This document shows positions 1 to 9,180 of a DNA stretch of 64,000 nucleotides, in pieces. This DNA comes from Fimbriiglobus ruber. Its GTDB lineage: Bacteria > Planctomycetota > Planctomycetia > Gemmatales > Gemmataceae. The notes beneath the pieces are model-generated. The model was given only the letters and a program-made list of their open reading frames with translations, was not told the DNA's origin and made no database searches. The stretch covers positions 1,348,712 through 1,412,711 of the forward strand of contig NZ_NIDE01000017.1 in the NCBI RefSeq assembly GCF_002197845.1, in the 5' to 3' direction. The position numbers and the translations under genes were made by a program. Numbering within the stretch: the first letter of the stretch is position 1; each line of letters opens with the position of its first letter.

Positions 1-462
1 CGGTTCCAGCCGAGTACCGCCGTCGGCGGCAAGCTGTTTTTGGCCGCTATCCGCGACTTCAGCTACACCGGCCAACCGATCCGGCAGTTCCGGGCGGGAG
101 GGCTGTTCGAGTCCGACCAGCCGATCAAGAAGAAACTCAAGGGCGGCTTCTTCTCGTCCGAGTCGGTCACGACCGACCAGCTATTCCAGGCGCTGTTTTG
201 CGTCGGCGAGCCGCTCGATCCCGGCCACTGCCTCGGGGTGCTGCTGTGGCTGGGGTGTATCCGGCTCGACGGGACCGCCGTTGAGACTCCGGAGCAGGCG
301 GCGATCGTCACCCAGCTCGTTAGGACCGACGAGCGGCGACAGCGGACTGAGTTAGTCACCGGCGCGGATCTCCCAGTCGAGGGCGTGTCGCAGTTCGAGT
401 CGTTCCTCTCCGCTCTGTATCGCTCATGGTTGCTTGATGTGACGTTGTGGGTATCGGCGTGA
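1..462 (+). CDS. hypothetical protein, 5' end outside the window
   Basis: The frame is open from base 1, so the gene begins upstream; an internal TTG at 40 is not convincing as the start. About 153 codons are visible, ending in TGA at 460-462. The visible part is soluble-looking, with a basic stretch near KKKLKGG and no membrane segment or motif I recognise. The next gene on this strand starts about 130 bases later. The last dozen residues may be read-through, because the following region (HD gene with an odd tail) looks rearranged. No function is proposed. Confidence 0.55.
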   Translation, partial: RFQPSTAVGGKLFLAAIRDFSYTGQPIRQFRAGGLFESDQPIKKKLKGGFFSSESVTTDQLFQALFCVGEPLDPGHCLGVLLWLGCIRLDGTAVETPEQAAIVTQLVRTDERRQRTELVTGADLPVEGVSQFESFLSALYRSWLLDVTLWVSA

Positions 463-590
463 TACAGCAAGGCAGTCCAAACCAAGCGCGGCAACAGACG
501 GCGGGCATGATTCGTTTCAGGGACTTTAAGCTCACCGGTGCCTCCCGCTGATATTGAGCTATTTCTTTCGGCGACGGAGGGCGTTCGGCG

Positions 591-1214
591 GTGCATGACC
601 TGGCGGCGATCCTGGGTGTCATCCTCGATGGCTACATCTTACCCGTGGACGGATTCCACGACGTCGTTCACTGGGCGCGCGTGCTGGAGAACGGGCTTCG
701 GATCGCTGAGGTCAACGGGGCGGATCGGGAAGTCGTTACGCTGTTCGCCCTGTTCCACGACTCGCGGCGGGTGAACGAGGACCAGGATGACGGCCACGGC
801 TTGTGGGGCGGCGAACTCGCCCGCTCGTTGCGCGGCAAACTGGTCCCCCTCGACGACGACCACTTCGACCTGCTGTTTGAGGCGTGCCGGCTGCACACCG
901 AAGGGTACGCGGTCGGCGACCGGACGCTATTGGCGTGTTGGGACGCAGACCGGCTAATGATTTGCCGCAGCGTCATCCTTCGTCATCCTTGTCTCCGCAT
1001 GTCCGCCAGAAACGCGATTTTGGGCGCAAAAAATACCAAAAAATCCCCACCGTCCGCCCAGAGCGACGACGGCCCGGACGCGGGAAATCACCGCCGTTCT
1101 GCCTCTCCTTCAACCGCTGAGGTTAGTCTGTATTGGAGACGACCGCGTTCCGCGGGTACTGTTCCGGAGGGGCTGCGATGGCCGAGGGAGAGCGGGGCCG
1201 CCCGACCAAACTGA
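591..1214 (+). CDS. HD-domain protein with aberrant C-terminus
   Basis: The GTG start at 591 gives a protein with the metal-binding pattern of small HD phosphohydrolase-like proteins: a His in FHDVVHW (about residue 23), the HD pair in LFHDSRR (about 56), a His in DDGHGLWG (about 68), a later HTEG and an Asp in CWDADRL (about 118). These residues fit a metal-dependent nucleotide or phosphate hydrolase fold; the substrate is unknown. After DADRL the sequence stops resembling the family, which normally continues for some 30 residues. It turns Arg/Ser-rich and overlaps the next gene by 37 bases. The likely explanation is that a rearrangement replaced the 3' end, so the product may be inactive. 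Confidence 0.55.
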   Translation: MHDLAAILGVILDGYILPVDGFHDVVHWARVLENGLRIAEVNGADREVVTLFALFHDSRRVNEDQDDGHGLWGGELARSLRGKLVPLDDDHFDLLFEACRLHTEGYAVGDRTLLACWDADRLMICRSVILRHPCLRMSARNAILGAKNTKKSPPSAQSDDGPDAGNHRRSASPSTAEVSLYWRRPRSAGTVPEGLRWPRESGAARPN

Positions 1215-1969
1215 CGCCGTTGATCAAGAAAATCGTTCTGATGGCGCTGGAGGGCGGCGCGACCCGGAAGACGGCCGCCGAGATGGCCAAGGTGAGCCCG
1301 CGCACCTTCCAGCTCTGGCTCCGCCTCGGACTGTCGCCGGACGCGGACCCGGAATATCGCGAATTCCGGACGGACGTCCTGCGGGCCGAGGCGGAAGCGG
1401 TCCTGAGTTGCGTCGATCTCATCCGGAAGGCCGGGAAGAAGGACTGGCGGGCGGCCGCCTGGTGGCTCGAACGACACTGCCCGGAATACGCCAAAACCAA
1501 GACGTTCGAGCCGACCGAAGAGGAGGTATTTGAAGAGGAGGAAGAATTCAAAGAGTGGGCGCGTCACCCAATCCAGGCGGAACCGTTGGCGCCCCCGCCG
1601 ACCGCGTCTGCCGATTCGCCCGACCCGGTCCGAGTCCCCGTCCCGGCAACACCAGCGGTTCCAGCCACTCCTATTAACACGATCACGGAACCGTGTGCCT
1701 CTGCCTGCGAGACGCCAGCTCCATGCGCCGCTAAGCCGACCCCGGTCGCTAACTCCAGCACTGCGAACAGGGGCAATCCCCGGCCGGCAGCCATTCCCGC
1801 GAATACCGGGCGGCCGAGCGATCACAGCGCCAAACCGAAGCGACCCTCCCCTGCCTCTGCACCCGTGAACTCGCCGTCCAAACCAAAACCCAAACGTGGC
1901 TCGGGTCCGATAGAAACCGGCAGCCATCGACCGTCCCGGTCCCAACGCAGGCCGCTCTGCCGCGCGTAA
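1178..1969 (+). CDS. phage terminase small-subunit-like helix-turn-helix protein
   Basis: I chose ATG 1178 because GGAGGGG lies just upstream at about 1166; an in-frame TTG at 1133 would add 15 residues. The N-terminal ~110 residues begin GRPTKLTP and carry a helix-turn-helix of the type KTAAEMAKVSPRTFQLWL, then EYREFRTDVLRAEAEA and AAAWWLERHCPEY. That order is typical of small-terminase-like proteins that recognise packaging sites in phages. Residues 120-264 are an acidic patch (EEEVFEEEEEF) followed by a long Pro/Ala/Ser-rich basic tail, unlike a normal terminase. No large-terminase, portal or capsid gene lies nearby, so it is probably a stranded or re-used phage gene. Confidence 0.6.
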   Translation: MAEGERGRPTKLTPLIKKIVLMALEGGATRKTAAEMAKVSPRTFQLWLRLGLSPDADPEYREFRTDVLRAEAEAVLSCVDLIRKAGKKDWRAAAWWLERHCPEYAKTKTFEPTEEEVFEEEEEFKEWARHPIQAEPLAPPPTASADSPDPVRVPVPATPAVPATPINTITEPCASACETPAPCAAKPTPVANSSTANRGNPRPAAIPANTGRPSDHSAKPKRPSPASAPVNSPSKPKPKRGSGPIETGSHRPSRSQRRPLCRA

Positions 1970-2100
1970 GTGAGCCGGTCGCACGAATCAGGTGGGCTTG
2001 CGGTTTCGCCCGTGGGCAAGTATCAGACAGTTCGATTCAGCGATATTGCCCGCTAAAAGTTCACTACGGCTGTTTCGAGGCGAAGCGGAAGGAGTCCGCA

Positions 2101-3306
2101 ATGAGCGGTTGGCGATACGGGACTCGCGGGATCGTTTTCGTCGTCGTGCTGCTCTGTTCCTGCCATGCGGCGGAGATGCAGAAAGAATGGGACGGTCTCG
2201 CGGGGAGCCATCCCGTCACCGGCAAGACGATGCGGAATTTTGACCGGGTCAGTTCCGTAAGCTACTCGCCGGACGGTAGCCGATTGCTCATCGCGGGCAT
2301 TCGCACGGGCCGGGGCCGACATCCGGACTGGGCACTCGTCTACGCCGCCGCCACCTTCGAGGAACTGGCGTCCCTCCCGCCCACAAAAGCGGACGACAGG
2401 AACTTCCTTTCCAGTGCAGATCGCGTGATATCCGACCCCCAGGGCCGAGTCATCATCACGGCCGGCGTCCAGGTCCAGGAAACGCCCGGAGCCCCGCAAT
2501 ACTTCCACGAGCTAAAAGTTTGGGACGCCAAGACGTTCAAGCTCCTGTGGACCCACCCGTCCGGACCCGGGAGAGACGAGGCGTTCAACGACGCGGCCGT
2601 TTCGCCGGACGGGACGACACTGGTTGCCGTCACCAACAGTCTCGGGTTCGCGGATCAACCCGGGGCGGAAACGGTCTGGGTCTGGGACCTCAAGACGTGG
2701 CGCCTGCGAACACGCTTTCACGGCCACCATGCCACGATGCGTTCGCCGGGTCAGCCGCCGTACCTGGGTTCGACGTCCGTTTGCTCGGTCGCGTTCGCCC
2801 CGGACGGCCGGACGCTGGCGACGTGTGGCTACGAAAACCGCATCCGCTTTTGGGACGCCGCGAACGAGTTCCGCGAACTCGACGGACTCGACGGGCACAC
2901 GGGCGCCGTGATGCGCCTCGCGTACTACCCGGACGGCAGCCGACTCGTCTCGGCTTCTTACGACGGGACGGCCATCATCTGGGATCTGAAGACGCGGAAG
3001 CCGGCCCATACGCTCAAGCTCAAAAACGTGTCGCAGTGGAAGGTCGATGTGGCCGTGTCCCCGGACGGGAAGACGATCGCGACGGCCGACAACGTCGAAG
3101 TCCGGCTGTGGGACACCGCGACCGGGGAGGCCCTGGAAACGCTCGCCCTGCCGTACCCGGAGGCGAGTTGTGTCGCCTTTTCGCCCGACGGGAAATATCT
3201 GGCGGTCGGGTTCGACGATCTCTTCCCCAAAAAACGCGGGGGCGGTTCCGACGGCGTCATTCAATGGGTACTCGCGGACCACAAACTCCGCGAGCCGTCG
3301 AAGTAA
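2101..3306 (+). CDS. WD40-repeat lipoprotein
   Basis: The start ATG 2101 follows AAGGAG at about 2089. The 401-residue product begins with a hydrophobic signal segment ending in LLCSC, which could serve as a lipobox, so export and membrane anchoring are likely. The rest is a WD40 propeller: repeated units of the form VAFAPDGRTLATCG...IRFWD and LAYYPDGSRLVSAS...AIIWD are visible from about residue 40 to 390, around seven blades. Such proteins act as protein-interaction scaffolds. No catalytic domain is fused to it. The neighbours do not suggest a partner, so the role is unknown. Confidence 0.8.
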   Translation: MSGWRYGTRGIVFVVVLLCSCHAAEMQKEWDGLAGSHPVTGKTMRNFDRVSSVSYSPDGSRLLIAGIRTGRGRHPDWALVYAAATFEELASLPPTKADDRNFLSSADRVISDPQGRVIITAGVQVQETPGAPQYFHELKVWDAKTFKLLWTHPSGPGRDEAFNDAAVSPDGTTLVAVTNSLGFADQPGAETVWVWDLKTWRLRTRFHGHHATMRSPGQPPYLGSTSVCSVAFAPDGRTLATCGYENRIRFWDAANEFRELDGLDGHTGAVMRLAYYPDGSRLVSASYDGTAIIWDLKTRKPAHTLKLKNVSQWKVDVAVSPDGKTIATADNVEVRLWDTATGEALETLALPYPEASCVAFSPDGKYLAVGFDDLFPKKRGGGSDGVIQWVLADHKLREPSK

Positions 3307-3358
3307 CCCCCCAAGCGGGTAATACCACTCGCGTTCGCGTCACGCCGATGTTGACAGT

Positions 3359-3763
3359 ATGCCGAATCTGACATATCGTACGTTGGTGGAAACGCCCTCC
3401 CGCAAGCCCCTGATCTTCGTCAACGGTTCGATCAAATCGCCACCTTTTACCAAGGAAGGGCGGATCGAAGCGGGCAGGTTGCTCCGCCGACTTCAGGAAG
3501 GCGAATCGCTCGGCATGCCTCACTCGCGGCCGATGCGGGACGTGGGGCCGAAGTGTCACGAGTTGCGCGTGGCAGACGAGGAACACAACTGGCGGATCAT
3601 GTACTACCTCGACACGACAGCCGTCGTCGTACTCGACGTGTTTCCGAAAGCGACCCGGAAGACGCCGAAAGCTGTCATCGACAAATGCGCGCGGCGGCTG
3701 GCAACCTACCTGGATGACAAGCGGGCCGCGGAACAAGCGAGCCTCAAGAAGAAAGGCGATTGA
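3359..3763 (+). CDS. RelE/HigB-type toxin (phage Gp49-like family)
   Basis: The 134-residue protein has the core pattern of the Gp49-like HigB family: IKSPPFTKEGRIEAGRLLRRLQEGE, then LGMPHSRPM, then KCHELRV and WRIMYYLD, then VVVLDVFPKAT. Members of this family are ribosome-dependent mRNA interferases neutralised by an adjacent Xre-type antitoxin. The antitoxin gene follows after 39 bases, in the toxin-first order typical of higBA. There is no strong Shine-Dalgarno before ATG 3359. A TTGACA hexamer (3351-3356) sits directly before the start, with TATCGT 17 bases later inside the gene; see findings. About 10 residues longer at the N-terminus than common homologues. Confidence 0.82.
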   Translation: MPNLTYRTLVETPSRKPLIFVNGSIKSPPFTKEGRIEAGRLLRRLQEGESLGMPHSRPMRDVGPKCHELRVADEEHNWRIMYYLDTTAVVVLDVFPKATRKTPKAVIDKCARRLATYLDDKRAAEQASLKKKGD

Positions 3764-3802
3764 CGCCACCCCGCAACGGAACCGACCACCACGGACACGA
3801 CC

Positions 3803-4177
3803 ATGAACGCCGAAACGCGAAAAGCACTCGAAGCCAAGGGCTACGTCATTTACGACCAGGCGGAAGACTGGCTCGGCCTGACCGACGAGGAACGGCAGCT
3901 CGTTGATTTGCGGCTGCGCACGAGCCGGGCCGTCGCCGCCGCTCGCGAGCGGGCCGGCCTGACGCAAAAAGAGCTGGCAGCCAAGATGAAATCGAGCCAG
4001 TCGCGGGTGGCCAAGATCGAGTCCGGGGCCAACGACGTTTCGCTCGATCTGGCATTCAAAGCCCTGTTCGCGTCGGGGGGGAAGATCGAAGAACTGGTCG
4101 AAGTCGGAGGTCGTAAACCGATCGTGGCGCGAAAACCAAAGAAAACGAGTAAGCCGGGGCGGAAAGCAACTGCCTGA
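3803..4177 (+). CDS. Xre-family antitoxin of the HigBA-type pair
   Basis: A 124-residue protein with a Xre helix-turn-helix at about residues 45-95 (ARERAGLTQKELAAKMKSSQSRVAKIESG), followed by a Lys/Arg-rich tail. In HigBA systems the antitoxin binds the toxin and represses the shared promoter. Here it lies 39 bases downstream of the HigB-like toxin on the same strand, consistent with one transcript. The N-terminal ~40 residues (TDEERQLVDLRLR) are typical of the family. No palindromic operator was clear in the short upstream spacer. Confidence 0.82.
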   Translation: MNAETRKALEAKGYVIYDQAEDWLGLTDEERQLVDLRLRTSRAVAAARERAGLTQKELAAKMKSSQSRVAKIESGANDVSLDLAFKALFASGGKIEELVEVGGRKPIVARKPKKTSKPGRKATA

Positions 4178-4305
4178 ATGCGGCTTTCGCGTCCCACACA
4201 TTCCACCTCGTTACACACCCGTTACCCTCCGGCCACACATCTCCGGGTATCCTGACGGCGTCCGCGTCCTCGCCCGAATGGATTCCCGTACCCTGGAGGC
4301 CCGTC

Positions 4306-4851
4306 ATGAGGCTTGTCGCACTGGTTCTGCTCGTGTCCGCCCCCCTGCCGTTCATGGTCCCGCCCGCGTTCGCACAGAAGCAGGCCGCACCGACTCCGCA
4401 GCCGGCGCCGCCGAACCCGAACATCGACATGGACGCTTACGTCCGCTCCGTGAATGAGGTGGCGATCCACCGTGCCAAGCGGCGGCTCACCGAGGCCGAC
4501 TTCATCAAGATGAGCGAGGAAGCCGGCACCATCACGCTGGACGCCCGCAGCAAGGACAAATTCGCCCTGCTGCACATCAAGGGCGCGATCAACCTGAGCT
4601 TCCCGGACATCACCATCGACAGCCTGAAAAAGACCCTGCCGGACAAGGAAGCCCGCATCCTGATCTACTGCAATAACAACTTCAAGAACGCCAACGAGCC
4701 GTTCCCGCCGAAGGCCGTGATCGCGTCGCTCAACATCTCGACGTACATCGCCCTTTACAACTACGGCTACCGGAACGTGTACGAACTCGGGCCGCTCCTC
4801 GACCCGGCCAAATCGAAGCTGACGTTCGAGGGCAAGCTGGCCGCGAAGTGA
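4306..4851 (+). CDS. secreted rhodanese-like protein
   Basis: ATG 4306 is preceded by TGGAGG. Residues 1-23 form a signal peptide (cleavage probably after AFA), followed by a Pro-rich linker. From about residue 55 a rhodanese fold is visible: TITLDARSKDKFALLHIKGAINLSF is the CH2A-like strand and DxR motif, and LIYCNNN (Cys at about 124) is the active-site loop. The active loop is longer than the usual six residues because of an insertion rich in Asn, Pro and Lys. It probably handles sulfur or thiol groups in the periplasm. It is a single-gene unit; the CNT transporter is convergent. Confidence 0.75.
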   Translation: MRLVALVLLVSAPLPFMVPPAFAQKQAAPTPQPAPPNPNIDMDAYVRSVNEVAIHRAKRRLTEADFIKMSEEAGTITLDARSKDKFALLHIKGAINLSFPDITIDSLKKTLPDKEARILIYCNNNFKNANEPFPPKAVIASLNISTYIALYNYGYRNVYELGPLLDPAKSKLTFEGKLAAK

Positions 4852-4900
4852 TGCGACCGCGAGGGCGGCCGAGCGTCGTGCCGCCGGCCGACGCTCATTC

Positions 4901-6367
4901 TCACATCAACATCCCCGCCACGGCCGCGTTGATGAGCGTGGCGAGGAAGCCGACGAAAAGCGCCCTCATCCCGAGCCTGGCCAGGTCGGCCCGCCGCGTT
5001 TCGGCGATCGCCCCGATCCCGCCGAGTTGAATGCCGACCGAGCCGAAGTTCGCGAACCCGGTCAGGGCGAACACCGCCAGGAGCCGCGACCGCTCGCTCA
5101 GGCCGGTAAAGTCCGGGTTCTTGGTCAACGTCACATAAGCGACGTGCTCGTTCGCCGCGAGCTTGATCCCGAGCAGCGTCCCGACCTTGTCCGCCTCAGC
5201 CGGGTCGACGCCGATCAGGAACGCGGCCGGCGAAAACACCCGGCCGAGGATCGTCTGAAATTTCAGGTCGTCCGGCCACCAGTCGATCGATTCGGCGGGC
5301 ACCCTGGCCCAGATCAGGCCGGGCTTGATCGCGCCCAGGGCCATGTCGAAGAGCGCGAGGAACGCCAGGAAGCCGATGAGCATGGCGGCCACGTTCAGGG
5401 CCAGCCATAGGCCGTCTTTCACCCCGCCCGCGGCGGCGTCGATCACGTTTACGTACGGCGTTTCCGCGTGGATCGGGGCCGTTCCCGCGGTCTCCGGCGT
5501 CCCGGCTTCGGGGAGTACGAGCTTCGTCAGGTACAGGCTGCACGGGCACGCCATCACACAGGTACACAGCACGGCGACCGGGTCGGCCCCGTAGCTGATG
5601 TAGACCGCCATCATCCCGCCGGAGATGTGCGCCATCCCGCTGCCCATCAGTGCGAGCAACTCGGACCGGGTCATCCGCGGGACGAACGGCTTGACGATCA
5701 GCGGGGCCTCGGTCTGGCCCATGAACACGTTCGCCGCGACGGAGAGGGTTTCTGCCCCGCTCGTCCCCATGAGGTACATCATCACCCGGGCCGTGAGCCG
5801 GACGAGTATCTGTAATATCCCGAGGTAGTAGAGCACGCTGAAGAACGACGAGACGAAGATGATCGGCGGCAGGGCCCGGAACGCGAACACGAACCCGAGC
5901 GGACTCTGGTCCGGCTCCGCGAGTTTCCCGAACACGAACTTCGCCCCCTCGTCCGACGCGGCCACGAGGTTCTTGATCCCGCCCCCGGCGACCGCGAGTA
6001 GGCTCCGCACCCACGTCATCCGCAGCCACTCCGGAAGCCCGTCGAGCCACGCCGGTTGGGTGACCACGAGGGCCAGCCCGATCTGGAGCCCGATGCCCCA
6101 GAGCAGCGTCCTGAGCCGGACTGACTGGAGGCTACGCGACGCCGCCGCGGCTACGCCCAGGAAGCAGACGATGCCGGCCGCCGCTTGGACCCGGGGGGCG
6201 TGCGCTCCCAGGGAAGCGTGCAGAGCGTTCACGGACAGTCCGAGCGCGGCAACACCCGCGACGAGTGCGGCCCGCCACGCCCAGGGGGTCGGCGGGAGGT
6301 CTCGCTCCGGGGGCGCGGCCGACTCGACGGGTACATCCGGGATGCTTCCCGGAACGGGCGTAATCAT
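4901..6367 (-). CDS. concentrative nucleoside transporter (CNT/NupC family)
   Basis: I start at ATG 6367 (residues MITPVPG), because the extra upstream residues in the open frame look non-coding. The 488-residue product has about ten membrane segments and the CNT core order: a nucleoside-recognition gate motif (LPPIIFVSSFFSVLYYLG), NVFMGQTEAPL, then ELLALMGSGMAHISGG, and a C-terminal LTGFANFGSVGIQLGGIG. The family imports nucleosides by Na+ or H+ symport. Two features are typical of the bacterial/eukaryotic branch with a longer N-terminus. The gene stands alone and is convergent with the rhodanese gene. Confidence 0.9.
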   Translation of the reverse strand: MITPVPGSIPDVPVESAAPPERDLPPTPWAWRAALVAGVAALGLSVNALHASLGAHAPRVQAAAGIVCFLGVAAAASRSLQSVRLRTLLWGIGLQIGLALVVTQPAWLDGLPEWLRMTWVRSLLAVAGGGIKNLVAASDEGAKFVFGKLAEPDQSPLGFVFAFRALPPIIFVSSFFSVLYYLGILQILVRLTARVMMYLMGTSGAETLSVAANVFMGQTEAPLIVKPFVPRMTRSELLALMGSGMAHISGGMMAVYISYGADPVAVLCTCVMACPCSLYLTKLVLPEAGTPETAGTAPIHAETPYVNVIDAAAGGVKDGLWLALNVAAMLIGFLAFLALFDMALGAIKPGLIWARVPAESIDWWPDDLKFQTILGRVFSPAAFLIGVDPAEADKVGTLLGIKLAANEHVAYVTLTKNPDFTGLSERSRLLAVFALTGFANFGSVGIQLGGIGAIAETRRADLARLGMRALFVGFLATLINAAVAGMLM

Positions 6368-6562
6368 GAAGCCCCGCAGTGCGGCGTGCGAAGTGCTCGG
6401 GGAACGGAGAGAGGTAGGCCGGTGTTGTATCACCGGCAGAACGACCGGGAATAGACATTCTTCGCGCGAGCCGTCCGGGCGGTGGTTCGGACGGGCAGGG
6501 GGCACATCTCCGGGCATGCCCGGGGGCGACTCCACCCACGTTCGCGGGGCATCTTCCGGCGA

Positions 6563-8221
6563 TCAGTCGGCCAGAATCGCTTCGCACTTGACGAGTACCA
6601 GGCCGGTCGTCGGTGCCAGCGGGCGGATGATGATGCGGTCCAGCGTCTGCTCGACGCGGAACACGGCGGTCCGCCGGCCCGGGACGAGCCACATCGAGGT
6701 CACGCCGGCCGAGTCGTCGGAGTTCCGCGGCAACTCAAGGCGGTACACTTCGAAATAGCGCATGTCCGGGCAGTCGAACTCAAGCCGGAGTGCGGCCAGG
6801 GTGAGTACGGACGGGAGCGACATCTCGAACGCCGGCGCGGGCCCGTGCCCGTCCCAGGCCGGGAGTCGCGCGCCGGGCGGGAGTGGGATCGGAACGACCT
6901 TGAAGGAACGGGGCGGCCCGGCCGAGCGCAGGCTCTTGTGGCCCGACGTGTACAGCAGTTCGAAGCAGCGGTTGTAGCCGGGCATCGGAAAGAAGACGTG
7001 CCGTTCGGCCAGCAGGTTGACCGGCAGGCCGAGGCGGACGTCGCGGTTGAGCATCGCCGTGCGGTCCTCGTGGATCCGCGCGAACTGGGTACCGACCTGC
7101 CAGTCCATCCACGCGACGCCCGCGGCACAGGCGGGGATCAACAGGAACCCCGGCCCCACCCGCGGTTGACCCGGCCCCCAGGCGGTGTGGATCAGGATGA
7201 CCGCGCACAGCACAATCGCGCCGAACGCCGCGTACCGCGATTCGTTACCCACCGGCCGCGACACGCCGACGGCCAGGGAGAGCAACACGCCGCCCGCGAC
7301 AACCGCGGCGAACCCCGCCACCCGCGCCCGCTCGCCGGGCCGCGCCCACGCGATGGCCGCCGCGACGAGTCCCCCTTCCGCGAGGCACCCGACACACACC
7401 GCCCCGGGCAGCGGGTAACCAGTCTGGCCCGCCCCGCCGAGGGCCACGGTCCAGAAATCGAACGCGACGGCGAGGGTCGTGGGCAGGTCGTTGGGCGTCC
7501 GGCCCGTGCCGGCCGTGCGCATCTCGATCAGACTCCCCACGACGTAAGCTATCGCCAGCGCCAGGGGGACCGCGAGTAGGGTGGTGGTCAGTATCGGGTA
7601 CGACGAACTCCGGGCCACGGCCGGCAGTCGCGTCACCGCGAACGCGGCCAGACCCGGCACGAACGCCCACCCGGTCCCGCCGCCGAGGGCCAAGCCGAGG
7701 ACGATCGCGCCACACGCGGCAACCGTGACTCGCGGACCGAGGGCGGGTGCCCACGCGACGACGGCGAGAAATGCCGCCACGAAGGCGACGGTAAAACTGA
7801 ATACGATCTGGTAGCCCATCGTGAGGTTTTCGGCGTGCCCGGCGTTCAGCAGGAGGACCGGGATGAACACGTCGATCAGGGCGCTCCGCCCGCGGACGTG
7901 TCGGGCGGCGCCGAGTAGCAGGGCCGCCGAGGTCGAGAGGAGGCCGACCGTGACCCACATGCCGGCGCGAAAGTCTTGCCCACTGGCGGCGTTCAGGCCG
8001 AGGTACGCGAGGCGCGCCAGGGGGTACCGGTGCTCATTGTGCCGGGCGACGACCCAATCTTCGGCCCGCTCGTGCCCGAAGAGGACCGGGACGAACAGCC
8101 ACTCGTCCAGCCGCGGCATGTTGTAGCCGTAGCGCTTTACGAACGCGCCCGCCGACAGGGTCATCGCGAGCCACGTGCCGAATACGAGGACCGTCGTCAC
8201 GCGACGGCAGATCGGGCTCAC
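6563..8221 (-). CDS. polytopic membrane protein, possible glycosyltransferase-like
   Basis: The 552-residue product has an N-terminal membrane segment, a loop containing MPRLDEW and HNEHRYPLARL, about ten further membrane segments to residue ~370, and a soluble C-terminal ~180 residues. The Asp-Glu pair soon after the first membrane segment, followed by His/Arg and many transmembrane helices, resembles the layout of GT-C glycosyltransferases, but no family signature is certain. The C-terminal region looks like a beta-rich domain. It lies 195 bases upstream, on the same strand, of the CNT transporter gene. No function is assigned. Confidence 0.65.
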   Translation of the reverse strand: MSPICRRVTTVLVFGTWLAMTLSAGAFVKRYGYNMPRLDEWLFVPVLFGHERAEDWVVARHNEHRYPLARLAYLGLNAASGQDFRAGMWVTVGLLSTSAALLLGAARHVRGRSALIDVFIPVLLLNAGHAENLTMGYQIVFSFTVAFVAAFLAVVAWAPALGPRVTVAACGAIVLGLALGGGTGWAFVPGLAAFAVTRLPAVARSSSYPILTTTLLAVPLALAIAYVVGSLIEMRTAGTGRTPNDLPTTLAVAFDFWTVALGGAGQTGYPLPGAVCVGCLAEGGLVAAAIAWARPGERARVAGFAAVVAGGVLLSLAVGVSRPVGNESRYAAFGAIVLCAVILIHTAWGPGQPRVGPGFLLIPACAAGVAWMDWQVGTQFARIHEDRTAMLNRDVRLGLPVNLLAERHVFFPMPGYNRCFELLYTSGHKSLRSAGPPRSFKVVPIPLPPGARLPAWDGHGPAPAFEMSLPSVLTLAALRLEFDCPDMRYFEVYRLELPRNSDDSAGVTSMWLVPGRRTAVFRVEQTLDRIIIRPLAPTTGLVLVKCEAILAD

Positions 8222-8484
8222 GCGATACCTACCGGTCCAGAAGTCTGGGCTAGTCGCGAGGGTTCACATTTCATTAATCGGCGGGAATAACCCCGCAACT
8301 CCAGTGTGATGCGGCAAACGAAAGCATGCGAACGTCGGCAACGGTTCTGCGCCGCAATCTCTTGGGCGGGCGAGACACCGTCCAAGGGATTACGGCTTTC
8401 GCCACAAGGAAGATTGACCGATTCCCTGGTTTTCCGACCTTGCCGGGTATCATCAAGGAAGCCAGGCGGCTCCGAGGGCGACCG

Positions 8485-9132
8485 ATGACCGAAGCGGAAT
8501 GGCTGGCTTCCGAAGACCCGAAGACCATGCTGGACTACGTCCGGGAGAAGGCCGGTGAGCGGAAGTTGAGGTTGTTCGCTGCCGGTTGCTGCATACGAGT
8601 GCGGTCGAAGACCAAGTGGGAGCGAACCCATCAAGCGATTCTGGCCGCTGAACTGTACGCAGATGGGCTTATGAGTGCAGAGGAAGTTGCTGCCGCCCGC
8701 CAAGCGGCCCACACCCAAAGCGAGAGGCCGGCGGGCAAAGCCAGCGCGACGGACTTCCAACTTTGTGCGGCGGCGATGGGGGCACTGTTCGGCTTCATTC
8801 AGGACTTCTGGGGTGTCAGGATCGCCCAGGAAGGTTCATTAAAGGTCAGCGACGATTATCCGGCCGAATGGAAAGCCCAATCCGGACTGCTCCGCGACAT
8901 CTTCGGCAACCCGTTCCGCTCCGTCACATTCCTCTCAGAGTGGCACACCTCCAACGTCCTCGCGCTGGCGCAACAGATGTACGAGTCCCGCGATTTCAGC
9001 GCCATGCCGATTCTCGCGGACGCACTTCAGGATGCCGGGTGCTATAGCGCCGACATCCTCGACCACTGTCGCGGGCCGGGGCCGCACTCTCGCGGATGCT
9101 GGGCACTGGATCTGGTGCTGGGCAAACAGTAA
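8485..9132 (+). CDS. Gemmataceae MTExxWLA-family protein, full length
   Basis: ATG 8485 is the family start (MTEAEWLASEDP) and is preceded by GAGGG; the frame is open upstream but does not look coding. The 215-residue protein has the two modules I recognise in many uncharacterised Gemmataceae proteins. The N-terminal module has MLDYVREKAGERKLRLFAAGCC and a helical AELYADG segment. The C-terminal module has LLRDIFGNPFR, WHTSNVLALAQQMY, MPILADALQDAGC and ILDHCRGPGPHSRGCWALDLVLGK. Function is unknown. Two other loci in this window carry only one of these modules (14652 and 62925-63237). Confidence 0.8.
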   Translation: MTEAEWLASEDPKTMLDYVREKAGERKLRLFAAGCCIRVRSKTKWERTHQAILAAELYADGLMSAEEVAAARQAAHTQSERPAGKASATDFQLCAAAMGALFGFIQDFWGVRIAQEGSLKVSDDYPAEWKAQSGLLRDIFGNPFRSVTFLSEWHTSNVLALAQQMYESRDFSAMPILADALQDAGCYSADILDHCRGPGPHSRGCWALDLVLGKQ

Positions 9133-9180
9133 CCCCGATCGCTATCTATACTCGGTACTTTCCGCCACTGGAGAACCGAG

